Program-made: the position numbers and the translations under genes
The notes under the pieces: model-generated
Database searches by the model: none
Told to the model about the DNA's origin: nothing
The model's input: only the letters and a program-made list of their open reading frames with translations
NCBI RefSeq assembly: GCF_001468265.1
Contig: NZ_LNRZ01000004.1
Span: 1-64,000, forward strand
Origin: Sphingopyxis sp. H050
GTDB taxonomy: Bacteria > Pseudomonadota > Alphaproteobacteria > Sphingomonadales > Sphingomonadaceae
Reading direction: 5' to 3'
DNA length: 64,000 bases
Shown: positions 18,663 through 27,355 of the stretch, in pieces
Position numbering within the stretch: position 1 is the first letter of the stretch
How the letters are laid out: each line of letters opens with the position of its first letter

Positions 18663-19664
18663 TCAAGCGACGCTTTGTTCGATCGCTCCGAAGATACTGT
18701 GATGCCGCTCATCGTCCATCCAGATGCGAACGGTGTCGCCCGCTTTCATAAACGGGGTCTTGGGCTCGCCCTGCAGGATCGTTTCGACCGTCCGGACCTC
18801 GGCCAGGCAGCTGTAGCCGAGCCCGCCCTCGCTGATCGGCTTGCCGGGCCCGCCGTCGGAATCGCGATTCGACACCGTCCCCGATCCGATGATCGTGCCG
18901 GCGCCCAGATGGCGCGTCTTCGCGGCATGCGCGATCAGCTGGCCGAAATCGAAGGTCATGTCGACGCCGGCATCGGCGCGGCCGAGCGGCTGGCCGTTGA
19001 GATCGACCGACAGCGTGCCGTGGAGCTTGCCGTCCTTCCACCGGTCGCCCAGCGCGTCGGGGGTCACGAACACCGGCGACATCGCGCTCGACGGCTTCGA
19101 CTGGAAAAAGCCGAACCCCTTGGCAAGTTCGGCGGGGATCAGGCCGCGCAGCGACACGTCGTTGGTCAGCCCAACCAGCAGGATCAGCCCGCGGGCTTCC
19201 GCGGCGCTCACACCTGCCGGAACGTCGCCGGTCACAACCACGACCTCGGCCTCCATGTCGCAGCCCCATGCGGGATCGCCGAGCGGGATCGGATCGCGCG
19301 GCGCGAGGAAGGCGTCGCTGCCGCCCTGATACATCAGCGGATCGTGCCAAAAGCTGTCGGGCATTTCGGCGCCGCGCGCCTGGCGGACGAGTGCGACGTG
19401 GTTCACATAGGCACTGCCGTCTGCCCACTGATATGCACGCGGCAACGGCGATGCGGCTTCGCGCTCGTGAAAGCGATCCTTCGGGATCGCATCATGGTTC
19501 AAATCTTCGGCCAGCGCAGCAAGCCGCGGCGCAGCATAGGCCCAATTGTCGAGCGCGGCCTGCATCGTCGTCGCGATCGCGCCCGCATCGGCGTACCAGG
19601 CAAGATCGTCGGAGACGACCACCAGCCGGCCGTCGCGGCCGGACTTGAGCGAAGCTAGTTTCAC
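18663..19664 (-). CDS. Fumarylacetoacetate hydrolase family protein
   Basis: About 333 residues of the FAH superfamily, whose members hydrolyse or hydrate diketo acids in aromatic degradation using a metal ion. Visible family features are the acidic metal-ligand region GDPAWGCDMEAEVVVVTGDV, VGLTNDVSLRGLIPAE, and a C-terminal GSGTVSNRD … GLGYSCLAE motif. The substrate cannot be told. I favour the GTG at 19664 (VKLASLKSGRDG) because an AAGGGA site precedes it and this is the usual N-terminus of the family; an ATG 30 nt upstream is the alternative. Confidence 0.88.
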   Translation of the reverse strand: MKLASLKSGRDGRLVVVSDDLAWYADAGAIATTMQAALDNWAYAAPRLAALAEDLNHDAIPKDRFHEREAASPLPRAYQWADGSAYVNHVALVRQARGAEMPDSFWHDPLMYQGGSDAFLAPRDPIPLGDPAWGCDMEAEVVVVTGDVPAGVSAAEARGLILLVGLTNDVSLRGLIPAELAKGFGFFQSKPSSAMSPVFVTPDALGDRWKDGKLHGTLSVDLNGQPLGRADAGVDMTFDFGQLIAHAAKTRHLGAGTIIGSGTVSNRDSDGGPGKPISEGGLGYSCLAEVRTVETILQGEPKTPFMKAGDTVRIWMDDERHHSIFGAIEQSVA

Positions 19665-19715
19665 GAAATTCCCTTTGGCTGCGATGCCGCGCATCGCAGA
19701 TCGGGGGAGCGATGA

Positions 19716-20141
19716 TCAGCGCGGCATCTGGATCGATGCGAAACAGGTAAAGCCGCTCTGCCCCGCCTGCAAGCGCCGGATATATTGAAGATAGGCCTGC
19801 GACTGGTTGTAGGTCGTGCCGGGGAGCGTCTGGCCACGGAAGGCGCGCTTCACTTCTTCGCCGGTAAACGGCCTTGCGAACCCCGGAAAAGCGCCCTTCG
19901 TACCGGGTGCGACGGGCTTACCGTTCGGGTCGATATATTGCCCCGCCGCCGCGGGGCCGGGCACCGGAATCTGGCAATTCATCACCGACACCGCGGTCTG
20001 CGCAAAGGCCGGACGGATCGTCAGCGCCGCCGAAACGCCGAGCGCGCCTAGCGCCAGCATCTTGCGCCGCGACGGCACCGCTTCGTCGGCGTCAGGGCTG
20101 TTTTCGGTCGGGTTGTCGCTGTTTTCCATCACCGGGCGCAT
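19716..20141 (-). CDS. Twin-arginine signal protein of unknown function
   Basis: A 141-residue protein with an N-terminal SRRKMLALGALGVSAALTIRP signal, which has a double-Arg motif followed by a hydrophobic stretch and an AFAQ cleavage site. It is a likely Tat substrate. The mature part contains two cysteines (MNCQIPVPG, FTCFAS) that could form a disulfide. I do not recognise the domain. It lies 51 nt upstream of the FAH gene on the same strand. Starts at 20141 and 20129 are both possible. Confidence 0.75.
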   Translation of the reverse strand: MRPVMENSDNPTENSPDADEAVPSRRKMLALGALGVSAALTIRPAFAQTAVSVMNCQIPVPGPAAAGQYIDPNGKPVAPGTKGAFPGFARPFTGEEVKRAFRGQTLPGTTYNQSQAYLQYIRRLQAGQSGFTCFASIQMPR

Positions 20142-20278
20142 AAACCAATGAAGCGTTTAGGAAAAGCGAAAGACCGCCCGCCCGCCATCGCTTCCCGCTT
20201 TGGGACATTCGCGCGCCAGCCGTTAATCGCGGCGAAGCGCCTTGCGCCCGCCGCCGCTTCATGCGAGGCGCGCAGGCG

Positions 20279-21499
20279 ATGTTCGATCGCCTCTCGAGCC
20301 TTGTCGCCGCGCTGACCCTGATCGCGGTCGCGGCGATCTTTGCCGCGCTGGCGGGCGGCGATGCGCTTTCGATCATCCTTCTCGCGCTCGCCGGAGGCGT
20401 CGGCGCCGCTATCGTCCATAACGCCCTTCCCTCGCTGCCTGCCCAGCCGCATTCGCAGCCTGCGGCGGCCGCGCCCGTCTCCCTTCTTCGCCATCCCGAC
20501 TTCGCGCTGTGGGTCGATCAGGAAAAGGAACCGCTGATCGGCGTCGCCGGCAATGTCGTGACGATCGTCAACGACCCCGCGGTGCGCCTGCTCGGGCGCC
20601 ACATCGTCGGCGCCGACATCCGCACCGCGATACGCCATCCCGCGGCGACCGAATGGCTGTCACGGATCAACCAGGACGCCGTCCTCGATACGTTCGATCT
20701 CGCCGATTTTCCTCGGCCGGGCCAGCGGTGGACGATGCGGATCGCCGCCTTGTCGGACGGCGAGCGGATCATCTTCCTTTCCGACCGCTCGGCGCTCGAT
20801 GCCGCCGACCGGATGCGATCCGATTTCGTCGCCAACGCCAGCCACGAGCTGCGCACGCCGCTCGCCGCGATCCTCGGCTATGTCGAGACGCTGCAGGATA
20901 TGAACGGCGACGCCGACGCGGCGACCCGGCACCGGTTCCTGTCGATCATCGAACGCGAGGCCGGAAGGATGCAGCAGCTCGTCATCGACCTGCTCTCGAT
21001 CTCGCGCGTCGAGGCCGACCGCTTTCGCCGCCCGACGACGCCGGTCGACCTGGCGGCGATCCTCCGCAGCACCATTTCTCAGCTCAAGGACAGCGAGGCC
21101 GCACGCCCGACCGATATCGTCGCGAGGCTTGGCGACGAAAAGCTCCCGATCCTCGGCGACGAAGCACAGCTGGGCCAACTCGCGCACAATATCATCTCGA
21201 ACGCGATGAAATATGGCCGCGCCGGCACACCGGTGACGGTGGAGCTGTTGCGCACGGGCCAACGCGTCCGCCTGTCGGTCAGCGACGAGGGCGACGGGAT
21301 CGCCCCCGATCACCTGCCCCGCCTGACCGAGCGCTTCTACCGCGTCGACGAAGCCCGCAGCCGTTCGGTCGGCGGCACCGGGCTCGGCCTTGCGATCGTC
21401 AAACACATCAGCGAGCGCCACCAGGGCCAGCTCGACATCGAAAGCGAGCTGGGCAAGGGGACGACGGTCTCGGTGACCTTCCCGCTTGCGAGCGCCTAG
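20279..21499 (+). CDS. phoR: PhoR-like sensor histidine kinase
   Basis: A 406-residue kinase. Two N-terminal hydrophobic segments (LVAALTLIAVAAIFAALAGG and a following one) are followed by a PAS-like region, then HisKA and HATPase domains. The phospho-acceptor His is in NASHELRTPLAAILGYVETL, the N-box in LAHNIISNAMKYG, G1 in DEGDGIAPDHL and G2 in GGTGLGLAIVKHI. The layout matches PhoR, the phosphate sensor. No phoB, pst or phoU gene is near in this window, so the name is by architecture and the signal is unproven. It converges on the aminotransferase with a four-base overlap of the stops. Confidence 0.82.
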   Translation: MFDRLSSLVAALTLIAVAAIFAALAGGDALSIILLALAGGVGAAIVHNALPSLPAQPHSQPAAAAPVSLLRHPDFALWVDQEKEPLIGVAGNVVTIVNDPAVRLLGRHIVGADIRTAIRHPAATEWLSRINQDAVLDTFDLADFPRPGQRWTMRIAALSDGERIIFLSDRSALDAADRMRSDFVANASHELRTPLAAILGYVETLQDMNGDADAATRHRFLSIIEREAGRMQQLVIDLLSISRVEADRFRRPTTPVDLAAILRSTISQLKDSEAARPTDIVARLGDEKLPILGDEAQLGQLAHNIISNAMKYGRAGTPVTVELLRTGQRVRLSVSDEGDGIAPDHLPRLTERFYRVDEARSRSVGGTGLGLAIVKHISERHQGQLDIESELGKGTTVSVTFPLASA

Positions 21500-22812
21500 T
21501 CGATCGTCTCGATCAGCTCCGCCAGCTTCCCGAACATCTCGTCGATCTGCGCCTTCTCGACGATCAGCGGCGGCGACAGCGCAATGATATCGCCGGTCGC
21601 GCGGACGAGCAGACCATTGTCGAAGCAGGCGTGGAACAGCTCCATCGCGCGCGCCGTCGGCGCGCCGGCGCGCGGTTCGAGCTCGATCCCGGCGACGAGG
21701 CCGATGGTGCGGATGTCGATCACATGCCGCCGCCCCTTCAGGCTGTGCGCGGCATCCTCCCAATAGGCGGCGAGATCGTTCGCCCGGTCGAACAGCCCCT
21801 CGCGCGCATAGAGGTCCAGCGTCGCGAGACCCGCGGCGCTCGCCAGCGGATGGCCCGAATAGGTGTAGCCGTGGAACAGCTCGATCCCGCCCGGCACGCT
21901 GTCGATCACCGCGTCGTGAAGTTCGCGCTTCACCGCCACCGCGCCCATCGGCACCGCGGCGTTGGTCAGCCCCTTCGCCATCGTGATGATGTCGGGCGTC
22001 ACGCCCCACGCCTCCGCGGCGGTCGCCGCGCCGACGCGGCCGAAGGCGGTGATCACCTCGTCGAAGATCAGGATGATGCCATGCCTGTCGCAAATCTCGC
22101 GCAGCCGCTGGAGATAACCCACCGGCGGCACGAGGACGCCGGTCGAGCCCGCCATCGGCTCGACGATCACCGCAGCGATCGTCTCGGCGCCGTGCAGGTC
22201 GACGAGCCGCTGTAGGTCATCGGCGAGCTCGGCGCCGTGCTGCGGAAAGCCGCGCGTGAAGGCATTGCGCTCGATGTCGTGCGTGTGGCGGAGATGGTCG
22301 ACGCCGGGCAGCCCGCCGCCGAAGGCGCGGCGGTTGTTGACGAGGCCGCCGACGCTGATCCCGCCGAAGCCGGTGCCATGATAGCCGCGCTCGCGCCCGA
22401 TCAGCCGCGTCCGCGTCCCCTGCCCCTTCGCGCGCTGGATCGCGAGCGCGATCTTGAGCGCGGTATCGACCGATTCCGACCCGCTGTTGGTGAAGAAGAT
22501 ACGGTCGAGCCCCTCGGGCATCAGCGCCGCGACGCGCTGCGCCAGTTCGAAGGGCAGCGGGTGGCCAAGCTGGAAGGTCGGCGCAAAATCGAGCGTCGCC
22601 GCGGCGTTTGCGATCGCCTCGGCAATCTCGGGGCGGCAATGGCCGGCGTTGCTGCACCACAGGCCCGCGGTGCCGTCGAGGATCGTGCGCCCGTCGCTCG
22701 ACCGATAATACATACCGCTCGCCGAGACGAGCTGGCGCGGGTGCGCTTTGTAAGACCGGTTGGCGGTGAACGGCATCCAGAAACTCGCCAGCTGGTCGTT
22801 GTCGCCCCTCAT
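21496..22812 (-). CDS. Class-III omega-aminotransferase (beta-alanine–pyruvate type)
   Basis: A 438-residue PLP enzyme of aminotransferase class III. The PLP-binding region LIFDEVITAFGRVGA and the Schiff-base lysine in TMAKGLTNAAVPMGA are intact. The N-terminal WMPFTANRSYKAHPR is typical of beta-alanine:pyruvate and related omega-amine transaminases. Its place at the edge of a polyamine gene group suggests it acts on putrescine-derived amines or beta-alanine, but the amine donor is inferred. It is divergent from the first PuuA-like gene across a 521-nt spacer. Confidence 0.9.
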   Translation of the reverse strand: MRGDNDQLASFWMPFTANRSYKAHPRQLVSASGMYYRSSDGRTILDGTAGLWCSNAGHCRPEIAEAIANAAATLDFAPTFQLGHPLPFELAQRVAALMPEGLDRIFFTNSGSESVDTALKIALAIQRAKGQGTRTRLIGRERGYHGTGFGGISVGGLVNNRRAFGGGLPGVDHLRHTHDIERNAFTRGFPQHGAELADDLQRLVDLHGAETIAAVIVEPMAGSTGVLVPPVGYLQRLREICDRHGIILIFDEVITAFGRVGAATAAEAWGVTPDIITMAKGLTNAAVPMGAVAVKRELHDAVIDSVPGGIELFHGYTYSGHPLASAAGLATLDLYAREGLFDRANDLAAYWEDAAHSLKGRRHVIDIRTIGLVAGIELEPRAGAPTARAMELFHACFDNGLLVRATGDIIALSPPLIVEKAQIDEMFGKLAELIETID

Positions 22813-23019
22813 CGATCATCTCCATGCGGTGGCGGGATATTGGCTTGTCCGCCCCAAAGTTCGCCAAAGTTCAGCCTCGTGCGGCTTCCCGCTCCCCGCC
22901 GGCTTGGCGGCGCAACATATATCGCGGAACAGGACGTCGACATCCTGCGACGCTATCGCGCCCCAACAATGTAGGACAGCGAAAAATTGGGGGGTGGGGA
23001 GCGGACGTTAACATAGTCC

Positions 23020-23095
23020 GTCGCCCCCGCGAAGGCGGGGGCCGTCGTCGGCCTTGCGCAACGGCTCCAGCGGCCCCCGCCTTCGCGGGGGCGAC
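23020..23095. repeat. Palindromic repeat, family A (intergenic copy)
   Basis: Two 24-base arms are perfect reverse complements: 23020–23043 (core CCCCCGCGAAGGCGGGGG) and 23072–23095. They enclose about 28 nt. Each arm is itself a short palindrome, so the transcript would form a cruciform-like structure. The same left arm occurs inside glyS at 42237–42260. This is a miniature repeat without coding capacity. Confidence 0.9.
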
Positions 23096-23130
23096 GGCAA
23101 CTACCCGTCGCTTTCGGTCGTTCCCTTATC

Positions 23131-23160
23131 CGTTCATGTCGAGCGAAGTCGAGACACCCA
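23131..23160 (+). repeat. Single arm of palindromic repeat family B
   Basis: The stretch CGTTCATGTCGAGCGAAGTC and its continuation closely match the left arm of the family B repeats at 32031, 41890 and 44210. No matching right arm follows, so this is a half element or a decayed copy. Confidence 0.6.
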
Positions 23161-23333
23161 TCGACCTCACATCGCGCCGAGGCATCAGGCGGCAACCGGT
23201 CGAATCCAGACGCCCCGCTCGCGCAACTACACCGCGAAAAATGGCCGATAACGGCCCCTCTGGCGCTTCGTTCAAGCTTGCGATAGGCTGGCCTTCCACA
23301 AACGGGCCGGCTCCTCGGCCCAATCGGGGGCTC

Positions 23334-24680
23334 ATGTCAGTCAATCTGGAACAATGGATCAGCGACCATAAAATCGACGAAGTCGAATGTATCGTCCCCG
23401 ACATCAACGGGGTGCAGCGCGGCAAGGTTCTGCCCGCCAAGAAGTTCCTCTCCTCGGTCAAGGACAAGTCGCTCCGCATCCCGGGCAGCGTCTTCATCTG
23501 CACGATCGACGGCCATTATCCCGAGGATATCGACGATATCTGGGACAAGGATCCCGACAAGATATTGATCGCCGACCCGAGCACCATCTGCGTCGCGCCC
23601 GGCTTCACCTCGCCGACCGCCTTCGTCATCGCCGACGCCTTCAACGGCGACGGGACCGAGGTCGACATTGCGCCGCGCACCATCCTCAAGAAAGTGCTCG
23701 GGCTCTATGCCGACAAGGGCTGGAAACCGATCATCGCGCCCGAGGTCGAATTCTACCTCGTCTCGCAGAACGCCGACCCCGATTTCCCGCTGACCCCGCC
23801 CATTGGTCGGTCGGGGCGCAGCGAAAGCGCGAGCCAGCCCTATGGGCTGGAGGCGATGAACGAATATGAGGATATCATCGATCATATCTATGACGATTGC
23901 GAGCTGATGGGGCTCGATATCGACACGATGATCCACGAAATGGGCGCCGCGCAGCTCGAGGTCAATTTCGAGCATGGCGACCCGCTGCGGCTCGCCGACG
24001 AGGTCTTCCTGTTCAAGCGCGTCGTGCGCAACGTCGCGAAGCAGCACGACGTCTATGCGACCTTCATGGCCAATCCGATGGCGGGCCAGCCGGGCAGCGC
24101 CATGCATATCCACCAGTCGGTCGTCGATGTCGCGAGCGGCAAGAATCTCTTCTCGACCGCGAACGGCCGCGACAGCGCCGCCTTCCGCTCCTATGTCGCG
24201 GGCCTGATCCGCTTCATGCCGCAAATCTCGCCGATGTGGGCGCCCAATGTGAACAGTTTCCGCCGGATGCGCCCTGACAGCGCGGCGCCGATCAATGTTC
24301 AGTGGGGCGTCGACAACCGGAGCTGCGGCTTCCGCGTGCCGGTGTCGGACAAGGCCAATCGCCGCGTCGAAAACCGCCTGCCCGGCGCCGACAGCAACCC
24401 CTATCTGGCGATCGCGGCGTCGCTCGTCTGCGGCTATATCGGCATGGTCGACCGGATGGTCCCGCCGCAGCCGATCACCGGCAGCGCCTACAACCGCGCG
24501 CGCACCCTGCCGCGCACGCTGGAGGCCGCGCTCGACCGGTTCAGCTCGTGCAAGAAGGTCCGCAATCTGCTCGGCGACGATTTCTTCGAAATCTTCTTCG
24601 CGGTGAAGGATTATGAGCTGTTCAACTATCAGTCGGTGGTGTCGAGCTGGGAGCGCGAACATCTGCTGATGCGGGTCTGA
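23334..24680 (+). CDS. puuA: PuuA-like glutamine synthetase family protein 1
   Basis: A 448-residue member of the glutamine synthetase superfamily, resembling gamma-glutamylputrescine synthetase, which joins glutamate to putrescine using ATP. The N-terminus EVECIVPDINGVQRGKVLPA and the GS core (APEVEFYLVS, MGAAQLEVNFEHG, NRSCGFRVPVSD, ENRLPGADSNPYLAIAAS) are clear. The ATP loop reads FMANPMAGQPGSAMHIHQS, where the more common form is MAKPxxxxxGSGMHxHxS. The start at 23334 (MSVNLEQWI) is where family similarity begins. It heads a run with a PuuB-like oxidase, an aminotransferase and a second PuuA-like gene. Confidence 0.9.
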   Translation: MSVNLEQWISDHKIDEVECIVPDINGVQRGKVLPAKKFLSSVKDKSLRIPGSVFICTIDGHYPEDIDDIWDKDPDKILIADPSTICVAPGFTSPTAFVIADAFNGDGTEVDIAPRTILKKVLGLYADKGWKPIIAPEVEFYLVSQNADPDFPLTPPIGRSGRSESASQPYGLEAMNEYEDIIDHIYDDCELMGLDIDTMIHEMGAAQLEVNFEHGDPLRLADEVFLFKRVVRNVAKQHDVYATFMANPMAGQPGSAMHIHQSVVDVASGKNLFSTANGRDSAAFRSYVAGLIRFMPQISPMWAPNVNSFRRMRPDSAAPINVQWGVDNRSCGFRVPVSDKANRRVENRLPGADSNPYLAIAASLVCGYIGMVDRMVPPQPITGSAYNRARTLPRTLEAALDRFSSCKKVRNLLGDDFFEIFFAVKDYELFNYQSVVSSWEREHLLMRV

Positions 24681-24739
24681 CCGTGAGCATGCCCTACCCT
24701 CTCCCGTTCGCGTCGAGCGGAATTAGGGTTGGTGTCTGA

Positions 24740-26008
24740 ATGACCGATCCGCTCAACCACAGCCATTATGCCGCGACCGCGCATGCATGGCGCCCACGCG
24801 CGTTCGACGGCGACAATTGTAGCTGCGACGTCGCGGTGATCGGCGGCGGCTTCACGGGCCTGTCCGCCGCCCTCGCCTGCGCCGAGCGCGGCTTTTCGGT
24901 CATCCTGATCGAGCGCGAACATATCGGCTTCGGGGCATCGGGACGCAACGGTGGTCAGTTGATTCCAGGGCTGCGCTGGACGGCATCGGAGCTGGAAGAG
25001 GAGTTCGGACGCGACCGCGCCGATGCACTGTTCGACCTCTGTTGGCGGGATAATCGCGTGAAGGCGCGGATCGAAAAGCACGGCCTCGTCTGCGACCTCA
25101 AGGCTGGGCATCTGGAGGCTGCATGGACGCCAAAGGATTTCGACGCGATGCGGCGCGAGGCCGACTATCTGGCGGACCGGTTCAGCTACCGGACCGACGT
25201 CGTCGCGAAGCCCGATATGGGCGTGCATATCGCCAGCCCGCTCTACCACGGCGGCGTCCACGACCCGCAAGGCGGGCATTTCCATCCGCTGAGCTATGCG
25301 ATCGGCCTCGCGCAGGCCGCCGAAGCGGCCGGCGTTCGCATCTGGGAAAATGAGCGCGCCTATCGCATCACCGACGACCCGGAGGGGCCGGGGGTGATGA
25401 CCGACCGCACGCATGTCGGCGCACGCTTCGTGATCGACGCGACCGACAGCTGGATCGGCCAGGTCGAACCCGACCTCGGCCGCTACACCGTGCCGATCAT
25501 GAACTATAATATCGCAACCGCTCCGCTCGCGAATGCTGACGATTTGCTTCCCAGCGACGCCGCGGTCGCCGACAGCCGCTTCGTGCTCAACTATTTCCGC
25601 CTCTCTGCCGACAAGCGCCTGATCTTCGGCGGCGGCGAGCGTTATTCGCAGACGCCGCCGCGCGATATCGCGGCGTTCGTGCGGCCGTTCATGGCCGAGG
25701 TGTTCCCGCAGATCGCCAACGCAAAGATCGACTATGGCTGGGGCGGCGCGGTGGCGGTGACGATGAACCGGCTGCCGCACATCGGCCGGCGCGGGAACGT
25801 CTTCTTCGCGCATGGTTTTTCGGGGCATGGCGCGCTGGTCACAACGCTCGCGGGCGAGCTGATCGCCGAGGCGATGGCGGGAACCGCCGAACGCTTCGAC
25901 GTCTTGGCCAACCTGCCGTCTCGGCCCTTCCCCGGCGGCAAATGGCTGCGCCGACCGCTCGCGACGCTGGGGCTGCTCTACTATGCGATGAAGGACAAAC
26001 TCGGATGA
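24740..26008 (+). CDS. puuB: PuuB-like FAD oxidase (gamma-glutamylputrescine oxidase type)
   Basis: A 422-residue DAO-fold flavoprotein. The FAD motif is VAVIGGGFTGLSAALACAERG, followed by HIGFGASGRNGGQLIPGLR, the GASGRNGGQ signature of PuuB and related amine oxidases. In the Puu pathway this enzyme oxidises gamma-glutamylputrescine to the aldehyde, releasing ammonia and H2O2. It lies 59 nt after the PuuA-like gene. Its stop overlaps the next start by four bases (ATGA). The substrate is inferred from neighbours. Confidence 0.88.
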   Translation: MTDPLNHSHYAATAHAWRPRAFDGDNCSCDVAVIGGGFTGLSAALACAERGFSVILIEREHIGFGASGRNGGQLIPGLRWTASELEEEFGRDRADALFDLCWRDNRVKARIEKHGLVCDLKAGHLEAAWTPKDFDAMRREADYLADRFSYRTDVVAKPDMGVHIASPLYHGGVHDPQGGHFHPLSYAIGLAQAAEAAGVRIWENERAYRITDDPEGPGVMTDRTHVGARFVIDATDSWIGQVEPDLGRYTVPIMNYNIATAPLANADDLLPSDAAVADSRFVLNYFRLSADKRLIFGGGERYSQTPPRDIAAFVRPFMAEVFPQIANAKIDYGWGGAVAVTMNRLPHIGRRGNVFFAHGFSGHGALVTTLAGELIAEAMAGTAERFDVLANLPSRPFPGGKWLRRPLATLGLLYYAMKDKLG

Positions 26009-27348
26009 TTGCCGAGGCCGCCATCGCGCGCGTTGCTGAACGCGAGGCCGAACGCTTCCGCGCCGCCAACCCGCGCGCCTTTGCGCATCGGGCCGTCGCG
26101 ACGGGCTGGTTCCAGTCGGTGCCCTTCCACTGGATGAAGGACTGGCCAAGTCCGGTGCCCATCGTCGCGGCGTCGGCACGAGACGCCACGCTCACCAGCA
26201 TCGACGGCCACACCTATGACGATTTCTGCCTCGGCGACACGGCGAGCCTGTTCGGCCACTCGCCCCCTGCGCTTGCCGCGGCGCTAGCAAGGCAGGCGGG
26301 AGAAGGGCTGAGCTATATGCTCCCGACCGAACGCGGCGCGGCATTGTCGCAACGCCTCGCGGCGATGTTCGGCCTGCCACAATGGCAGGTCACGACGACC
26401 GCCAGCGAAGCCAACCGCGCCGTCATCCGTTGGTGCCGCGGGATCAGCGGGCGGCGCAAGATCCTGATCTTCAACGGTGCCTATCACGGCGCGGTCGACG
26501 ACGCGTTCGTGGATCTGAAGGGCGGCGATCCGGCGATGCGCGCGAGCCTGATCGGGCAAGTCCACGACCTTCGCGACACCACGACCGTCATCGAGTTCAA
26601 CGACCAGGACGCGGTCGCCGCCGCACTGCGCAGCGGCGACATCGCCTGCGTCCTTGCCGAACCGGTCATGACCAATGTCGGCATGGTGCGCGACGCGCCG
26701 GGCTTTCTCGCGGCGCTCCGCAAGCTTTGCGACGAGACCGCCACCCTGCTGGTGTTCGACGAAACGCACACCATCTCCTCGGGCTATGGCGGCCATGGCG
26801 TCACCCACGGCCCGCGGCCCGACCTGATGGTGATCGGCAAGTCGATCGGCGGCGGCGTGCCCTGCGCGGTCTATGGCTTCAGCGCCGAAGTTGCCGAACG
26901 CATGGCCGCACTCAACGCCGCGCGCCCGGCCGGGCACAGCGGCATCGGCACGACGCTCTCGGCCAACGCGCTCGCGATCACCGCGATGGACACGATGCTG
27001 GGCGACGTCATCACGCCCGCCGCCTACGATCATATGCTGCGCGGCGCGGCGCGGCTCCTCGCCGGGCTCGAAGCGGAAATCGCGGGCGTCGGTCTCGAAT
27101 GGCGCGTTGCCCAGGTCGGCGCCCGGGTCGAGTTCCTGACCTGTCCCACCCCGCCCCGCAATGGCGGCGAGGCGAAGGCCGCGATGCACCCCGCCCTCGA
27201 GGCCGCGATCCACCTCTTCCTTGCGAACCGCGGGATTTTGCTGGCGCCGTTCCACAATATGATGTTGGTGAGCCCGGTTACGTCGGACGACCAGATCGAC
27301 CGGCTCGTCGGCGCTTTCGCCGACTGTACAAGAGCGTTGAAGGAGTAG
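26005..27348 (+). CDS. Class-III aminotransferase (glutamate-1-semialdehyde aminomutase-like)
   Basis: A 447-residue PLP enzyme. The class-III signature LLVFDETHTISSGYGGHG and the Schiff-base lysine in VIGKSIGGGVPCAVYGF place it near the glutamate-1-semialdehyde aminomutase branch. The N-terminal YDDFCLGDTASLFGHSPPAL is also GSAM-like. It is unlikely to be HemL itself, given its place inside a polyamine operon. A role as an amine or GABA-like aminotransferase is an inference. It overlaps the oxidase stop by four bases and ends 7 nt before the second PuuA-like gene. Confidence 0.85.
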   Translation: MIAEAAIARVAEREAERFRAANPRAFAHRAVATGWFQSVPFHWMKDWPSPVPIVAASARDATLTSIDGHTYDDFCLGDTASLFGHSPPALAAALARQAGEGLSYMLPTERGAALSQRLAAMFGLPQWQVTTTASEANRAVIRWCRGISGRRKILIFNGAYHGAVDDAFVDLKGGDPAMRASLIGQVHDLRDTTTVIEFNDQDAVAAALRSGDIACVLAEPVMTNVGMVRDAPGFLAALRKLCDETATLLVFDETHTISSGYGGHGVTHGPRPDLMVIGKSIGGGVPCAVYGFSAEVAERMAALNAARPAGHSGIGTTLSANALAITAMDTMLGDVITPAAYDHMLRGAARLLAGLEAEIAGVGLEWRVAQVGARVEFLTCPTPPRNGGEAKAAMHPALEAAIHLFLANRGILLAPFHNMMLVSPVTSDDQIDRLVGAFADCTRALKE

Positions 27349-27355
27349 AGGGGCG

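Larger units (their letters stand above)
22813..23333. other. 521-nt divergent intergenic region
   Basis: Lies between the divergent starts of the omega-aminotransferase and the PuuA-like gene. It holds a 24-bp perfect palindromic repeat pair (23020–23095) and a single arm of a second repeat family near 23131–23160. The rest presumably contains promoters for both sides, but I see no convincing -35/-10 pair. The plus-strand frame stays open through the region, without protein-like composition. Confidence 0.6.

Noticed and set aside
23020-23160. Possible CRISPR array from repeated arms
   Set aside because: The repeats are inverted, not direct, and there are no regularly spaced units or cas genes.
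22824-23333. Upstream extension of the first PuuA-like protein
   Set aside because: The extra sequence includes two palindromic repeat stretches and low-complexity text; family similarity begins at 23334.
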